64,000 nucleotides of DNA from a sulfur-oxidizing endosymbiont of Gigantopelta aegis (GCF_016097415.1 NZ_JAEHGE010000003.1:76491-140490); one strand, 5' to 3'. Counted from the stretch's first letter, positions 49,797-58,444 are shown. Program-made: numbers and translations. The notes: generated by a model not told the origin, from the letters alone.

Positions 49797-49814
49797 TATG
49801 GCTAAATAGCCATA
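49797..49814. promoter_or_regulatory. Palindromic operator candidate upstream of brnT
   Basis: TATGGCTAAATAGCCATA is an 18-bp perfect palindrome with a 2-base centre, 20 bp upstream of the brnT start and overlapping the probable -35 region. BrnA-type antitoxins repress their own promoter through a palindrome, so this is the obvious site. Confidence 0.6.
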
Positions 49815-49833
49815 CTTTTGTTTTTATGGGTGC

Positions 49834-49928
49834 TAACGTTATAAATAACCGGCGACCAAAAACGCGTGGAGCGCGGCTTTTGGACGTCCGAATGAGCGAC
49901 AAGCGAATGGTGTTAATTGCCTTGTTAT
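49834..49928 (-). repeat. attC recombination site 3
   Basis: Plus-strand ends TAACGTTATAAATAACCGGC and GGTGTTAATTGCCTTGTTAT; middle palindrome GACCAAAAACGCG/CGCGGCTTTTGGACG. Entry bases ACATAAC are the complement of GTTATGT at the start of its cassette (50201). Confidence 0.87.
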
Positions 49929-50200
49929 GTGAGACCAAATATTTAACAACAGACTTTGCTCGCTTCAAATTTTAGTTTATTTGTTTTTGTTGCTTCTTTG
50001 TTTTTTGATTTTAAATTTACCACAACTGTCGATAAAAGAACTGAACAAATTGTGTTTTAAACTACTTAACTTCGGGTTTAGGTAAAACAAAGGTTATGCC
50101 TAACCCCCTTAATTTGATGACTTGGTAAGCTTTAAAAGAGCGGCATCATTAGCACGAAACTTAAATTTACCTTTTTATGCTTTTCTTTTTTAATTACACA
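49929..50200 (-). other. Integron cassette 3, no convincing gene
   Basis: 272 bp between attC sites 2 and 3. Only very short frames on either strand and none with a good ribosome site. AT-rich with stretches such as CCTAACCCCCTTAATTTGATG; could hold a promoter or a small RNA. Confidence 0.6.
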
Positions 50201-50294
50201 TAACGTCTTTAATAAGCGGATTCCAAAAAGAGAAGCGTAGCGCCTCTTTTTGGAAGTCCGAGTGAACTTGCGAACGGCTTAATTAACTTGTTAT
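50201..50294 (-). repeat. attC recombination site 2
   Basis: Plus-strand ends TAACGTCTTTAATAAGCGG and CGGCTTAATTAACTTGTTAT; nearly identical to site 6 at 41345-41437 apart from a few bases. Entry bases CCATATAAC match the complement of the cassette start GTTATATGT at 50560 in all but the last position. Confidence 0.9.
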
Positions 50295-50559
50295 ATGGTG
50301 ATGCCATATTTAACCTTTTTAGTTTTCTTTACGCTTAACTCGCATTCTTTTGGTTTTAGAACTTAAAACTACCACCGTTTACACTTGACTTAAACCTTGT
50401 AAGTGGTGTTTTTAAACCTCTTTGCTTCACGCTACCGCCACGCCAAAAATAATTAGCGAAGGAGGTAATATATTTAGTTTTATTATAACTTTACAAGTGC
50501 AAATGGTTTTTGTTTTTAAATGATTTTAATTGCACTTATTGTTTTTTATTTTTTACATA
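50295..50559 (-). other. Integron cassette 2, no convincing gene
   Basis: 265 bp between attC sites 1 and 2. No frame longer than about 30 codons with a start. Like cassette 3 it contains AACTTAAAACTACCACC-type AT-rich sequence; the two may be distantly related. Confidence 0.6.
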
Positions 50560-50656
50560 TAACGCTCTCATCAGTCGCTGACGAAAGTGGCGGGGCTTTT
50601 GCGTTTTATTGCAAAAGGCGCGACACTTTTGGCAGTCTGCTGGATGAGCTTGTTAT
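50560..50656 (-). repeat. attC recombination site 1
   Basis: Plus-strand ends TAACGCTCTCATCAGTCGC and GCTGGATGAGCTTGTTAT; middle palindrome GACGAAAGTGGCGG.../GCGCGACACTTTTGGC. Entry bases ATGGCTTATAAC are the exact complement of GTTATAAGCCAT at the cassette start (51673). Confidence 0.92.
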
Positions 50657-51114
50657 AAGCCATTATTTTTTATTACTTTAACTATAATTGACTTATATTG
50701 TTTAAGTTCTTGTGCAGACAAGCTAGAAAAGAATTCGTCATCTGCTTTTTCTATAGCTACTATAGCTTTATTTATTGTATTAATTCCTTTTTTTGTAAAC
50801 TCAATATTTAATGCTCTGGCATCCCTTTTTGATTTAACCCTAATTATTAAATTTTTGTTTTCAAGATTTTTCAATGACTTTGATACCGTCATTTTTTCTA
50901 TTTTTGAGTGCTCGACAAGATGAGCTTGAGTTGTTTCTTCATTATGTTCTTCAAACCATTTTAATGAAGCCATAATTGCAAATTGAGTTTGGTTAATTTT
51001 AAATACACTCAAAATATTAGATAATTTATTCTGCCATAAAGATGTTATTTTCCATAATAAAAAACCAGCGCTATCGTCTGGTTTTTTATGTTTAAATACA
51101 GTTTTTTTATCCAT
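50653..51114 (-). CDS. MarR-family transcriptional regulator (cassette 1)
   Basis: 153 residues with a winged helix: NQTQFAIMASLKWFEE, HLVEHSKIEKMTVSKSLKNL (recognition helix region), LIIRVKSKRDARALNIEFT (wing). Its ATG overlaps the stop of the SRPBCC gene by 8 bp and its own stop overlaps the attC site. A MarR-type operator candidate precedes the pair. Confidence 0.9.
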   Translation of the reverse strand: MDKKTVFKHKKPDDSAGFLLWKITSLWQNKLSNILSVFKINQTQFAIMASLKWFEEHNEETTQAHLVEHSKIEKMTVSKSLKNLENKNLIIRVKSKRDARALNIEFTKKGINTINKAIVAIEKADDEFFSSLSAQELKQYKSIIVKVIKNNGL

Positions 51115-51592
51115 CTTGTGCTTTTTTAATTAAACTGTTTGTTTGTTCTTCCATTCCATTGGCTACATCTTCTGCAACTATTTTTCTCCATATAAAGCCT
51201 AGATATCCTTCAACACTCATAGTTGTTTTAATTTCCAATTTATTGCCATGCTGTATAAACTCATGTTTACCGTACATTTTTGCCAGTGGAAATTTAGTTA
51301 GATCTGTAAATAACTTATTTTTCTATACTTCAATTAATTCTATTGATACTTCTGATACGCCTTTGGGCTTTAGAATAAAGGTATTACCTGCTTTAAATTC
51401 ACCTTTAATTTTTGCATATTCAATATCATTTTGCCATGTGTTCCAGCTATTTATATCTGTCCATACTGTCCATATTTTTTCTACGCCTACATTCTCAACT
51501 GTTTGAGAGTAGGATTTGCTCCATTTATGATAATGAGCAAATATGCTGTATCCAATAATGATAACCAGCAGGGTCAGTAATACTATTTTCAT
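51107..51592 (-). pseudogene. SRPBCC-fold protein (cassette 1) with an internal stop
   Basis: MKIVLLTLLVIIIGYSIFAH is a membrane anchor or signal; SQTVENVGVEKIWTVWTDIN and SWNTWQNDIEYAKIKGEF start a START/SRPBCC ligand-binding domain. TAG at 51323-51325 stops the frame after IELIEV, but the same frame continues KNKLFTDLTKFPLAKMYGKH and TTMSVEGYLGFIWRKIVAED to 51107, a normal end. So a nonsense mutation in an otherwise complete 161-codon gene. Confidence 0.75.
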
Positions 51593-51625
51593 TTTCAGCG
51601 TTCCATATTGTTAAAAACAAATATG

Positions 51626-51639
51626 GTAAACCAGTTTAC
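51626..51639. promoter_or_regulatory. MarR-type operator and promoter candidate in cassette 1
   Basis: GTAAACCAGTTTAC is an inverted repeat (6+2+6), extended as TATGG...CTATA. Read on the minus strand it lies between TTGCGC (-35) and TACCAT (-10) with 17-base spacing, 35-50 bp upstream of the SRPBCC start. Autoregulation by the cassette's MarR protein is likely. Confidence 0.55.
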
Positions 51640-51663
51640 TATATAGCGCAAGTTTTGGTTTAT

Positions 51664-51676
51664 GGCTTATAACAAG
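51664..51676 (-). other. First cassette boundary (attI-like or secondary integration point)
   Basis: On the minus strand CAATTACTTG is followed by TTATAAGCC, the start of cassette 1; the crossover point falls between 51673 and 51672. The upstream half lacks the second core and palindrome of an attC site, so this is either an attI or a secondary site. The 220 bp between here and the rhodanese gene stop hold no integrase and no other gene. Confidence 0.55.
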
Positions 51677-51897
51677 TAATTGACACGCCCCTGTTTAATT
51701 AAAAAAAAATTTATCCTCTCACTCAAAAATAAGCTCAATAGTTTGTAACTCCTTTCAGGATAATAAACTATCAAACGTGATAAAAAGTTTATGACAAAAA
51801 AATACCATCAAGCAATAATTTAATTTACATCAATTATCGCAATCTGGAAAATGGCCGAAGTTTAGGGCTTGGGAATTATGATCGCAACAGTAAAGAA

Positions 51898-52743
51898 TTA
51901 TAAAGCCAGGACTGAGTTCGCACGCTCTAGGCTACCCAAATTATAAGATAGTGCTCGACCCTTCTTGCGTAGCAATTCCTGAGCAATGTGGGATAGTTTT
52001 CCGTTATAGCAATAGGTCAGAACAATATCTTCACCCAGCTTGCTTTGTACTTCGGGATCATTCAAAGTTTCCAGAGGTATATTAATCGCACCTTCAATAT
52101 GTGATTCCGCATAATCTTCCTCATTGCGTACATCAACAATGGTTGCACCCATTCTCATTAAGCGTGACACATGCTCCGGCGTAATCGGCTTGGTTTCTGC
52201 ACCACCCATTAAAGTGATGAGTTTTTCATAAGCCCAGGATAAGGCACAAAAATGATTGGTAAAAACAATCACTTGCATAAAGATAAGAATACCACCAAGA
52301 ATATATGCCAGTTGCGCTTTACTACCCAGATGACTGATGGATAAAGTGACCTCAGAAAGAGGAATTTGCTGTGCTGTGGGGTCAAAAAGAAAAAGTAAAG
52401 CAATCGAGCCATTCATAAAGCCCGCGCCTAAGCAGGCTAAACGCCGTTGTAGCGGATTGGAAGGTAGTTTTTCTGCTTTAAAAATATGCCTGACAACATG
52501 GTTGTAAAATAGGTCAAAGGGGTGTTGGTCAGGAAAAAATGCGGCAATAAAACCCAGTGCTGCAACACTACTTAATAAATAGATATTGTGGGTAATGATT
52601 CCCAAGGTGCCAAGAACCATACATAGAAAGGGGGTGAAACGTAGCCCCATGGTTAAGTTGCTTAACTCACAGCGGGTAAAGCTTTGAAAGCCTTGTTGGA
52701 ATAAATTTCTCTGGCCAAGACTCATCTGATGTTTTTTGTACAC
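51898..52743 (-). CDS. Membrane protein with C-terminal rhodanese domain
   Basis: 281 residues. The N-terminal half (DUF4395-like) has GLRFTPFLCMVLGTLGIITH and FFPDQHPFDLFYNHVVRH with four or five membrane helices. A rhodanese domain follows: GATIVDVRNEEDYAESHIEG, AINIPLETL and the active-site loop VLTYCYNGKLS with the catalytic cysteine. It may transfer sulfane sulfur at the membrane; the first gene right of the cassette array. Confidence 0.88.
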   Translation of the reverse strand: MYKKHQMSLGQRNLFQQGFQSFTRCELSNLTMGLRFTPFLCMVLGTLGIITHNIYLLSSVAALGFIAAFFPDQHPFDLFYNHVVRHIFKAEKLPSNPLQRRLACLGAGFMNGSIALLFLFDPTAQQIPLSEVTLSISHLGSKAQLAYILGGILIFMQVIVFTNHFCALSWAYEKLITLMGGAETKPITPEHVSRLMRMGATIVDVRNEEDYAESHIEGAINIPLETLNDPEVQSKLGEDIVLTYCYNGKLSHIAQELLRKKGRALSYNLGSLERANSVLAL

Positions 52744-52927
52744 GGTGTATTACCTCGTTCAATAAACCACTCCCTTGGTCGTTGATTTCTTTTTAGTGTT
52801 ACCCTTGATTGTAGCCTATTTTTTATTATATTAATGTCAGAATTATACCTACATTTAATAATTTTTTTAAAATTAGCGATTCTTATAGTGCTAGGTTAAA
52901 ATACGGCCTCAATTCCAAGGGTATAAG

Positions 52928-53596
52928 ATGAGCAACGAAGCAGAAAATAAGCAACAAAAACAGACCAATGCGGCCTATCCTGCGCCTCAACGGGTAAAAT
53001 TTTCTAGCCATGAGCAACGATTACCCTGGTTGAGCACCTTGATGGATGCTTATTTGATCACCGATCAAGGTATCAGCGAGGCGATTAAACGTGAAGAAAA
53101 ACAAGGCAAAAAACTGGCCTGCGCCCGTGGTTGTGCCACTTGCTGCCAGTCGCATGAAACCATCCCCGTTTATCCTTTAGAACTCATGGGCATGTCATGG
53201 TATGCCACTGAGGTCTTAGCGGGAGAATTACGCGAAGCACTTAAAACACAGTTGAGGAACTTGGAGACACTAAAATCCTGTCCGTTTTTAATTGACAGTG
53301 CCTGCTCAATACACGCTGTTCGCCCAATGGCCTGCCGCAGCTTTAATGTCTTTAACAAGCAATGTGAAGCCGGTGAAGATGCCTATTACACCCGTCGTGA
53401 TGATGTGCTCACTCCGATTAAAAAATACTCTGATGATGCCTTTGATATCATGTTGCCGTTTTATGGGGTGAAAAATAAAACCGAGCGCCGTAAGATGATT
53501 AAAGCCGGAGGACAGCATCAGATGGCTAAAGTAATGCGTGAGCTAAACTGGTCTACTTTAGCCGATAAAATGGATATTTTTGAGAAAAATAAATAG
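52928..53596 (+). CDS. YkgJ-type cysteine-cluster protein
   Basis: 222 residues with CARGCATCCQSHETIPVYPL (CxxxCxxCC) and SCPFLIDSACSIHAVRPMAC followed by RSFNVFN, the paired cysteine motifs of the YkgJ/UPF0153 family, thought to bind a metal or Fe-S cluster. Function is not established. Transcribed towards the hypothetical gene at 53604, 8 bp away, tail to tail. Confidence 0.9.
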   Translation: MSNEAENKQQKQTNAAYPAPQRVKFSSHEQRLPWLSTLMDAYLITDQGISEAIKREEKQGKKLACARGCATCCQSHETIPVYPLELMGMSWYATEVLAGELREALKTQLRNLETLKSCPFLIDSACSIHAVRPMACRSFNVFNKQCEAGEDAYYTRRDDVLTPIKKYSDDAFDIMLPFYGVKNKTERRKMIKAGGQHQMAKVMRELNWSTLADKMDIFEKNK

Positions 53597-53603
53597 CAAA
53601 CCA

Positions 53604-54893
53604 CTAAATCATAGTGGTGCTAACAATGACTTTTTCCTTAAACACATTATTTTTTTGACAAATGTCCGGCTTATCTGAAAAAATAGATATAACTTTTAAT
53701 TGATATTGCCCTTCTGGAAAGCTTTCCCTAGTTGTTAGGGTAAAACCTGCCAGCTGTTTTTCCTCAATGACTTGATTGTTATGCACTATTGTTTCGCTTG
53801 TATTTATAAATGTCTGCGCATTAATTTTTCCAACTAATTCTGATGGAATCTTTAATAAAGTTAACATGGAAAAAGCACTATTATTGATACCTAAAAATTG
53901 ATGCTCTCTATGATCAGCTGCATGGTTTTTTACACTGTCTTTTTCTAGATAACTTAACACATCAAAATTGTCATTATAAACACTGCTTAAATTCGCTAAA
54001 GAATATTCTGCGCCTATTTTTATCGACATAGTTTTCACCATCGAGCTTTTGACAATAATAATAGGTACTTCAGTATGATTCGGGTAAAACAAGTGTTCTA
54101 CCTTCAGTGACATTGATTTTAACCCCAAGCCCAAATTAACATAAGTCATAAATTGTTTAATAATGCGTATAGGGCCTTCAATATAACCAACAGCATAGCC
54201 CTCTATTTCTGTTTCGTTAAATTCAATGGTGTTATGAAACAAGAGAAAGTTAATATCCACTTTACCCGTAAATTGAGCTTGCCTCATTACAGGCTGCCCT
54301 GCGAGAAACATTTTTTCCATTACTGCTACATGATCTTTTGAATAAATCATACTATAAACCGGTGACTTAATTCTTTGCTCAAAATGATCGTATTTCATAT
54401 AATATTTTTTTGATTTATCCGATAAATGAGTCGCCTGATAGCTCACATAAATCCATCTTGGATGAATCGAACTTCCAAGCACTATTTTTAATTCCAGCAC
54501 CTCTGAACTATTAATTTTTGTTGCTGCTTTCTGCTCTTTTTGCCCTGTATCTCGAGCCATAAAAACTAATTGATCATTACTATCAAAGATATTTTTCCCT
54601 GTTTTATCATCCACATCATAATTCTGCATTTCATGACGATTAGAATTAAGCACTGTTGTCCATACCCAATTATCATTTGCATCTTTTTGATCAATCTGAA
54701 AGGGAATAACTTTCGCTTTACCATTTTTAAATGCATACACACGAATACCTTTAATCTCTCTGCCTAACAAAGGCTCCATCTGTTCTCCCTTAATGACAAT
54801 AGGTGAAAGCATATTGATATTTGAATGCATAGACCAGGCACTGTGCGAAATAATAAAAATGACCAGTACCAATATAAATTTATAATTTTTCAT
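53604..54893 (-). CDS. Exported hypothetical protein
   Basis: ATG 54893 gives MKNYKFILVLVIFIISHSAW, a signal peptide cleaved near SAWS|MH; an upstream ATG at 54920 is less likely. About 429 residues follow, soluble and beta-rich, with PFQIDQKDANDNWVWTTVLN, NQLVFMARDTGQ-type DQLVFMARDTGQ and RHEMQNYDVDDKTGK. I do not recognise the family. Likely periplasmic or outer-membrane associated. Confidence 0.7.
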   Translation of the reverse strand: MKNYKFILVLVIFIISHSAWSMHSNINMLSPIVIKGEQMEPLLGREIKGIRVYAFKNGKAKVIPFQIDQKDANDNWVWTTVLNSNRHEMQNYDVDDKTGKNIFDSNDQLVFMARDTGQKEQKAATKINSSEVLELKIVLGSSIHPRWIYVSYQATHLSDKSKKYYMKYDHFEQRIKSPVYSMIYSKDHVAVMEKMFLAGQPVMRQAQFTGKVDINFLLFHNTIEFNETEIEGYAVGYIEGPIRIIKQFMTYVNLGLGLKSMSLKVEHLFYPNHTEVPIIIVKSSMVKTMSIKIGAEYSLANLSSVYNDNFDVLSYLEKDSVKNHAADHREHQFLGINNSAFSMLTLLKIPSELVGKINAQTFINTSETIVHNNQVIEEKQLAGFTLTTRESFPEGQYQLKVISIFSDKPDICQKNNVFKEKVIVSTTMI

Positions 54894-55087
54894 TTTTATA
54901 TCCTTATAATAAATTATCATTTCGCCCTAATAATCAGCCTGACTATTGAGGCTCATTTTTAAAATGGCATAAAATTATTTTTTTTGTCTTAATTTGTTTA
55001 TTACTATATGCTTCTGAAATATTGAAAACAATATGATAAAATGATACAAGTTAGTTCTCAATAAGTGAACAATAAGGCAATGCAATC

Positions 55088-55981
55088 ATGTTGGATGATT
55101 TAAAGCGCATGGTAATTTTTACCCATGTTGTTGATACAGGGAGCTTTTCAGGAGCCGCTAAACGCTTAGGCGTAGCTAAATCTGCCATCAGCAAACACAT
55201 TTCACTTTTGGAGCAGAGCACTGGCATACGCTTACTCAATCGTAATACCCGTAGTCTGAGTTTGACTGATATTGGTGAAGGCTATTACCAAAGTTGTATC
55301 AAGTTAGTAGAAGTAGTGGAAGAGGCACAAGGGCGGATTTCCTCTGCTCAGGAAGAACCACGGGGCAACCTGAAAATTTCCAGCCCATCCAGTTTTGGTA
55401 TTGATCATGTCTCACCTTTACTGCATCAATTTTTACAACAGTATCCTTTATTGAATGCCGAACTATTATTAGATGATAATATGATTGATATGACAGAAGC
55501 GGGAATTGATGTTGCTATTCGTATTGGCTGGTTGCCTGATTCAAACTTAAGAGCGAAAAAAATAAAAGATTCGCCACGCTTATTGTGTGCATCACCCGAA
55601 TACCTAAAAGGAAAAAAAATTCCTACCAGCCCTGCCGATTTAACTCAACTGGAATGGATAATCTTTACTCTTTTACCCACACCCTATCAATATGAATTGC
55701 TCAAAAAAAATCAGGCTAAGGCTCAAAATAAAACGATACATATTAAAGGTAGGATAAAAACCAATAATGCCAGTGCGGTGAGACGACTCATGCTTGAGGG
55801 AGCAGGTATTGCAGCATTATCTGATTTTCTTATTGAAGATGACCTTAATAAGGGTAATTTAGTACAATTACTGCCAGACTATAAATTATCTGATGTCGGT
55901 ATCTATGCTGTTTATCAAAATCAACACCTGCAACAAGCCAAAATACGAACCTTTATCAACTATGTTGTTGATAAATTATAA
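55088..55981 (+). CDS. LysR-family transcriptional regulator
   Basis: 297 residues: winged helix-turn-helix (MLDDLKRMVIFTHVVDTGSF, SGAAKRLGVAKSAISKHISL) and a substrate-binding domain (GNLKISSPSSFGIDHVSPLL, AGIDVAIRIGWLPDS). Resembles the CrgA/AaeR-like subgroup. Divergent from 53604-54893; the serine hydrolase gene follows 6 bp after its stop on the opposite strand. Target unknown. Confidence 0.93.
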   Translation: MLDDLKRMVIFTHVVDTGSFSGAAKRLGVAKSAISKHISLLEQSTGIRLLNRNTRSLSLTDIGEGYYQSCIKLVEVVEEAQGRISSAQEEPRGNLKISSPSSFGIDHVSPLLHQFLQQYPLLNAELLLDDNMIDMTEAGIDVAIRIGWLPDSNLRAKKIKDSPRLLCASPEYLKGKKIPTSPADLTQLEWIIFTLLPTPYQYELLKKNQAKAQNKTIHIKGRIKTNNASAVRRLMLEGAGIAALSDFLIEDDLNKGNLVQLLPDYKLSDVGIYAVYQNQHLQQAKIRTFINYVVDKL

Positions 55982-55987
55982 GTAACA

Positions 55988-57097
55988 TTAATTTTCCGCA
56001 AGCACTCTTAAAAAATCTTTAACCAGATACAATGGATGCCCTCCCATGCTGGTATTACAAAAGATGCTAATAATAATTGGTCGACCGTAAAAATCAGGAT
56101 AATACACAGTCCAGGTATTAAAACCGGGGCCATTACCACCATGACCATAAGAACCACCATGCTCAGCTTCAGGGTCAATCATTAAACCAAAGCCATAGCT
56201 AGGTTTATTAAAATGTGGACTCGCATCATGCAGTGTCGAGGTTGCTTCCATCATTAAAGCCAGTGAGTTTTTATTCACTAATTGGCCATTAAATAGCGCG
56301 GCATAAAGTTGGTTTACCTCCTGGGTAGTTGACACAATCAAGCCTGTTTTACACCACCAGGGATCATACACATCCGTTATATTTTGCATACTAGCATCAG
56401 CACTGAGATCACGACTATAGCCATGAGTAAGCGATGTCACTTGAGCTGTTTTTTCTGAGCTCTTATTTGCAACTTTCTCTGCAACCCTCTCTGCAACATA
56501 GGTATTTTTCAAACCTATTTTTTGCACTATATATTCATCAATCACACTAGCAAAGGATTGCTTTGTCACAGCTTCAATCATCAATAGCAATAACATATAG
56601 CCGGTATTTGAGTATTGCCAGCCTTCACCTGGCTCAAAATCCAATTCTCCGCGACAGGTTAAATCAATGACCTTATCAAATGACCATGATTTTTCAGATT
56701 GATGTTTTGTTGCCGGAACATAAGCGGGCAAATCAGTATAGTTAGGAATACCACTGGTGTGATTAAGCAGGTGTTTTATATGGATGCTATCAGGCAGTCT
56801 TATGCCAGGACAAACAGTCTCTGACAGATATTTATTAATGGGATCGTTTAACTGAATAAGTGCTTTTTTAAACAATTGCATAACAACAATAGCAGTAAAT
56901 GTTTTGGTAATGCTATAAATATAAAAACCCTGCTCGGGGGCTAATGACAAACGGGGGTTTAACTGGCTATAACCACTGGCTGAATTCCAATCTGTATACT
57001 TAGCATCATAAATACTGACGTTTGCGCCCAAACAAGGCGCAAAATACTGCCAATACTCTAAGGTTTTCTGGAGTTCCGCAGCATTTGGATGAGCCAT
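55988..57097 (-). CDS. Serine hydrolase of the beta-lactamase class C superfamily
   Basis: 369 residues. Catalytic SxxK in IYSITKTFTAIVVMQLF, YxN in WQYSNTGYMLLLLMIEA, and the HxG-type GGSYGHGGNGPGF. HLLNHTSGIPNYTDLP is the usual block between them. No signal peptide, so probably cytoplasmic; could be an esterase or D-aminopeptidase-type peptidase rather than a resistance enzyme. Confidence 0.9.
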   Translation of the reverse strand: MAHPNAAELQKTLEYWQYFAPCLGANVSIYDAKYTDWNSASGYSQLNPRLSLAPEQGFYIYSITKTFTAIVVMQLFKKALIQLNDPINKYLSETVCPGIRLPDSIHIKHLLNHTSGIPNYTDLPAYVPATKHQSEKSWSFDKVIDLTCRGELDFEPGEGWQYSNTGYMLLLLMIEAVTKQSFASVIDEYIVQKIGLKNTYVAERVAEKVANKSSEKTAQVTSLTHGYSRDLSADASMQNITDVYDPWWCKTGLIVSTTQEVNQLYAALFNGQLVNKNSLALMMEATSTLHDASPHFNKPSYGFGLMIDPEAEHGGSYGHGGNGPGFNTWTVYYPDFYGRPIIISIFCNTSMGGHPLYLVKDFLRVLAEN

Positions 57098-57112
57098 GTT
57101 TTATTTTTTACC

Positions 57113-58270
57113 TTAGTCCCAATATTCGGTCTTAATGGGGTCGCCTAAGTCAGCATTAATCAAGCGCTGTCTAACTTCCAATAATTTTTCGATTAATGCC
57201 GGTTCTGCTGCTTCATAAGCCTGGGCATCAGGGACTCGGCGTACTACAACGCCTAATAGCTCAGTAATGGCGTTACCAATCGAGTTTTGGCTAATGGTAA
57301 CGATTAATTTTCCCTGTTCATTTCGATAAATCAGCTGTTTGAAAGCCGGTTGCCAACGAATAGAATTGGCATATTTAGCATCATGTACACACAGATCACG
57401 GACTTTTTTAGCGCTGGCTAAGAAGTCATTATTAAATAAGAGTGTGTCTTCAATTTGATCGGGGAAGTAGGTTTTTGCCGGAATCGGTGCATTACGGGTT
57501 GAAACCTGGGTGAAGAAAGTGCGATAAAAATCCAGAAAGCCTTTTAGAATGAGATCATATTCTTTCCAGAATTGCGTGCTTTTGAGCATATCCACGCCAC
57601 CCTGAATCTCCCAACTCGGCAAGCCCTGAGGATAACCCGTCAGGGATAATTGTGATGCCTTACCTTCAACCGGACGCAGTATTTGCAAATCCAATGACGC
57701 AAAGAAATTACGGTAAACATTGCGCATGTGCGCTTGAAACAGGCTGTTTTGACCACCATCGGTGAGATTGGGGTTTTTCGGATCGGCCATTTCGGCATTT
57801 CGCAATTGATCCATATTGAACACGATAAAATGATTGTGCAGCATACGAATGCTCGGCACACCCGGTGCAGTTAATGGCCAGGTTGCATCCAGACTCGCTT
57901 CACCCGCAAGTACTAGCGCATCTTCTGGATCGGGATATTTTTCCAGCATGTATTCAATCATGATCTGGTTCATGCGATTCCAGACACTTTTGGTCTGCTC
58001 CGGCAATTGTGTGCGACGTACCGGTCTACCGAGTGGATTGAGTATGCATTTGGAGGAATTAAAAATAATAGAGGCATCAAATTCATTGCTATGACCCAAT
58101 GCTTTACGATACATCAATAAGTGTTCAGGATTACTGAGCAGACCATTATTCTGCGAGAGATCTTTCAGATTTTCGGTGCTATTAAAAAATTCATTGGGCT
58201 TCATGCCCTCAGGCACTTCTAGCGGAATGGGACGAAATGGGGTGATGATCTCTCTTGGGCCTGCCTTCAT
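57113..58270 (-). CDS. Conserved hypothetical protein
   Basis: 385 residues, no membrane segments. Distinctive stretches are GPREIITPFRPIPLEVPEGM, FNSSKCILNPLGRPVRRTQL, PSIRMLHNHFIVFNMDQLR and YPQGLPSWEIQGGVDML. HNHFIVF suggests a metal or phosphate site, but I cannot assign a family. It ends 15 bp before the serine hydrolase start on the same strand, so the two may be co-transcribed. Confidence 0.75.
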   Translation of the reverse strand: MKAGPREIITPFRPIPLEVPEGMKPNEFFNSTENLKDLSQNNGLLSNPEHLLMYRKALGHSNEFDASIIFNSSKCILNPLGRPVRRTQLPEQTKSVWNRMNQIMIEYMLEKYPDPEDALVLAGEASLDATWPLTAPGVPSIRMLHNHFIVFNMDQLRNAEMADPKNPNLTDGGQNSLFQAHMRNVYRNFFASLDLQILRPVEGKASQLSLTGYPQGLPSWEIQGGVDMLKSTQFWKEYDLILKGFLDFYRTFFTQVSTRNAPIPAKTYFPDQIEDTLLFNNDFLASAKKVRDLCVHDAKYANSIRWQPAFKQLIYRNEQGKLIVTISQNSIGNAITELLGVVVRRVPDAQAYEAAEPALIEKLLEVRQRLINADLGDPIKTEYWD

Positions 58271-58321
58271 GTATTTTCCTTATCGGCTATGAATAAATAA
58301 TGAGACAGACATATTACCATT

Positions 58322-58366
58322 CTCTTCTGTTTTATGTCTTGATTTTTATCATAAAACAGAGAATAG
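58322..58366. other. Hairpin upstream of 57113-58270
   Basis: TCTCTTCTGTTTTATG and CATAAAACAGAGAATAGA form an imperfect stem around an AT-rich loop in the gap between this gene and cheV. It could terminate cheV transcripts; there is no T run to make this firm. Confidence 0.4.
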
Positions 58367-58444
58367 AATTTATAGGTTTTGGGCGTTCGAAAGTAGTGTT
58401 TCCATTCACAAGTGGCTAAGGTCTCGTGGCTTTGGGAGAAGTCC

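Noticed and set aside
41345-50656. Reading the repeated hairpins as transcription terminators or REP repeats
   Set aside because: They share TAAC...GTTA cores, differ in the middle, and their ends match the opposite cassette boundaries, which terminators would not do.
51676-51897. Integron integrase next to the first cassette
   Set aside because: No frame of useful length in the gap, and the next gene is a rhodanese-domain protein.
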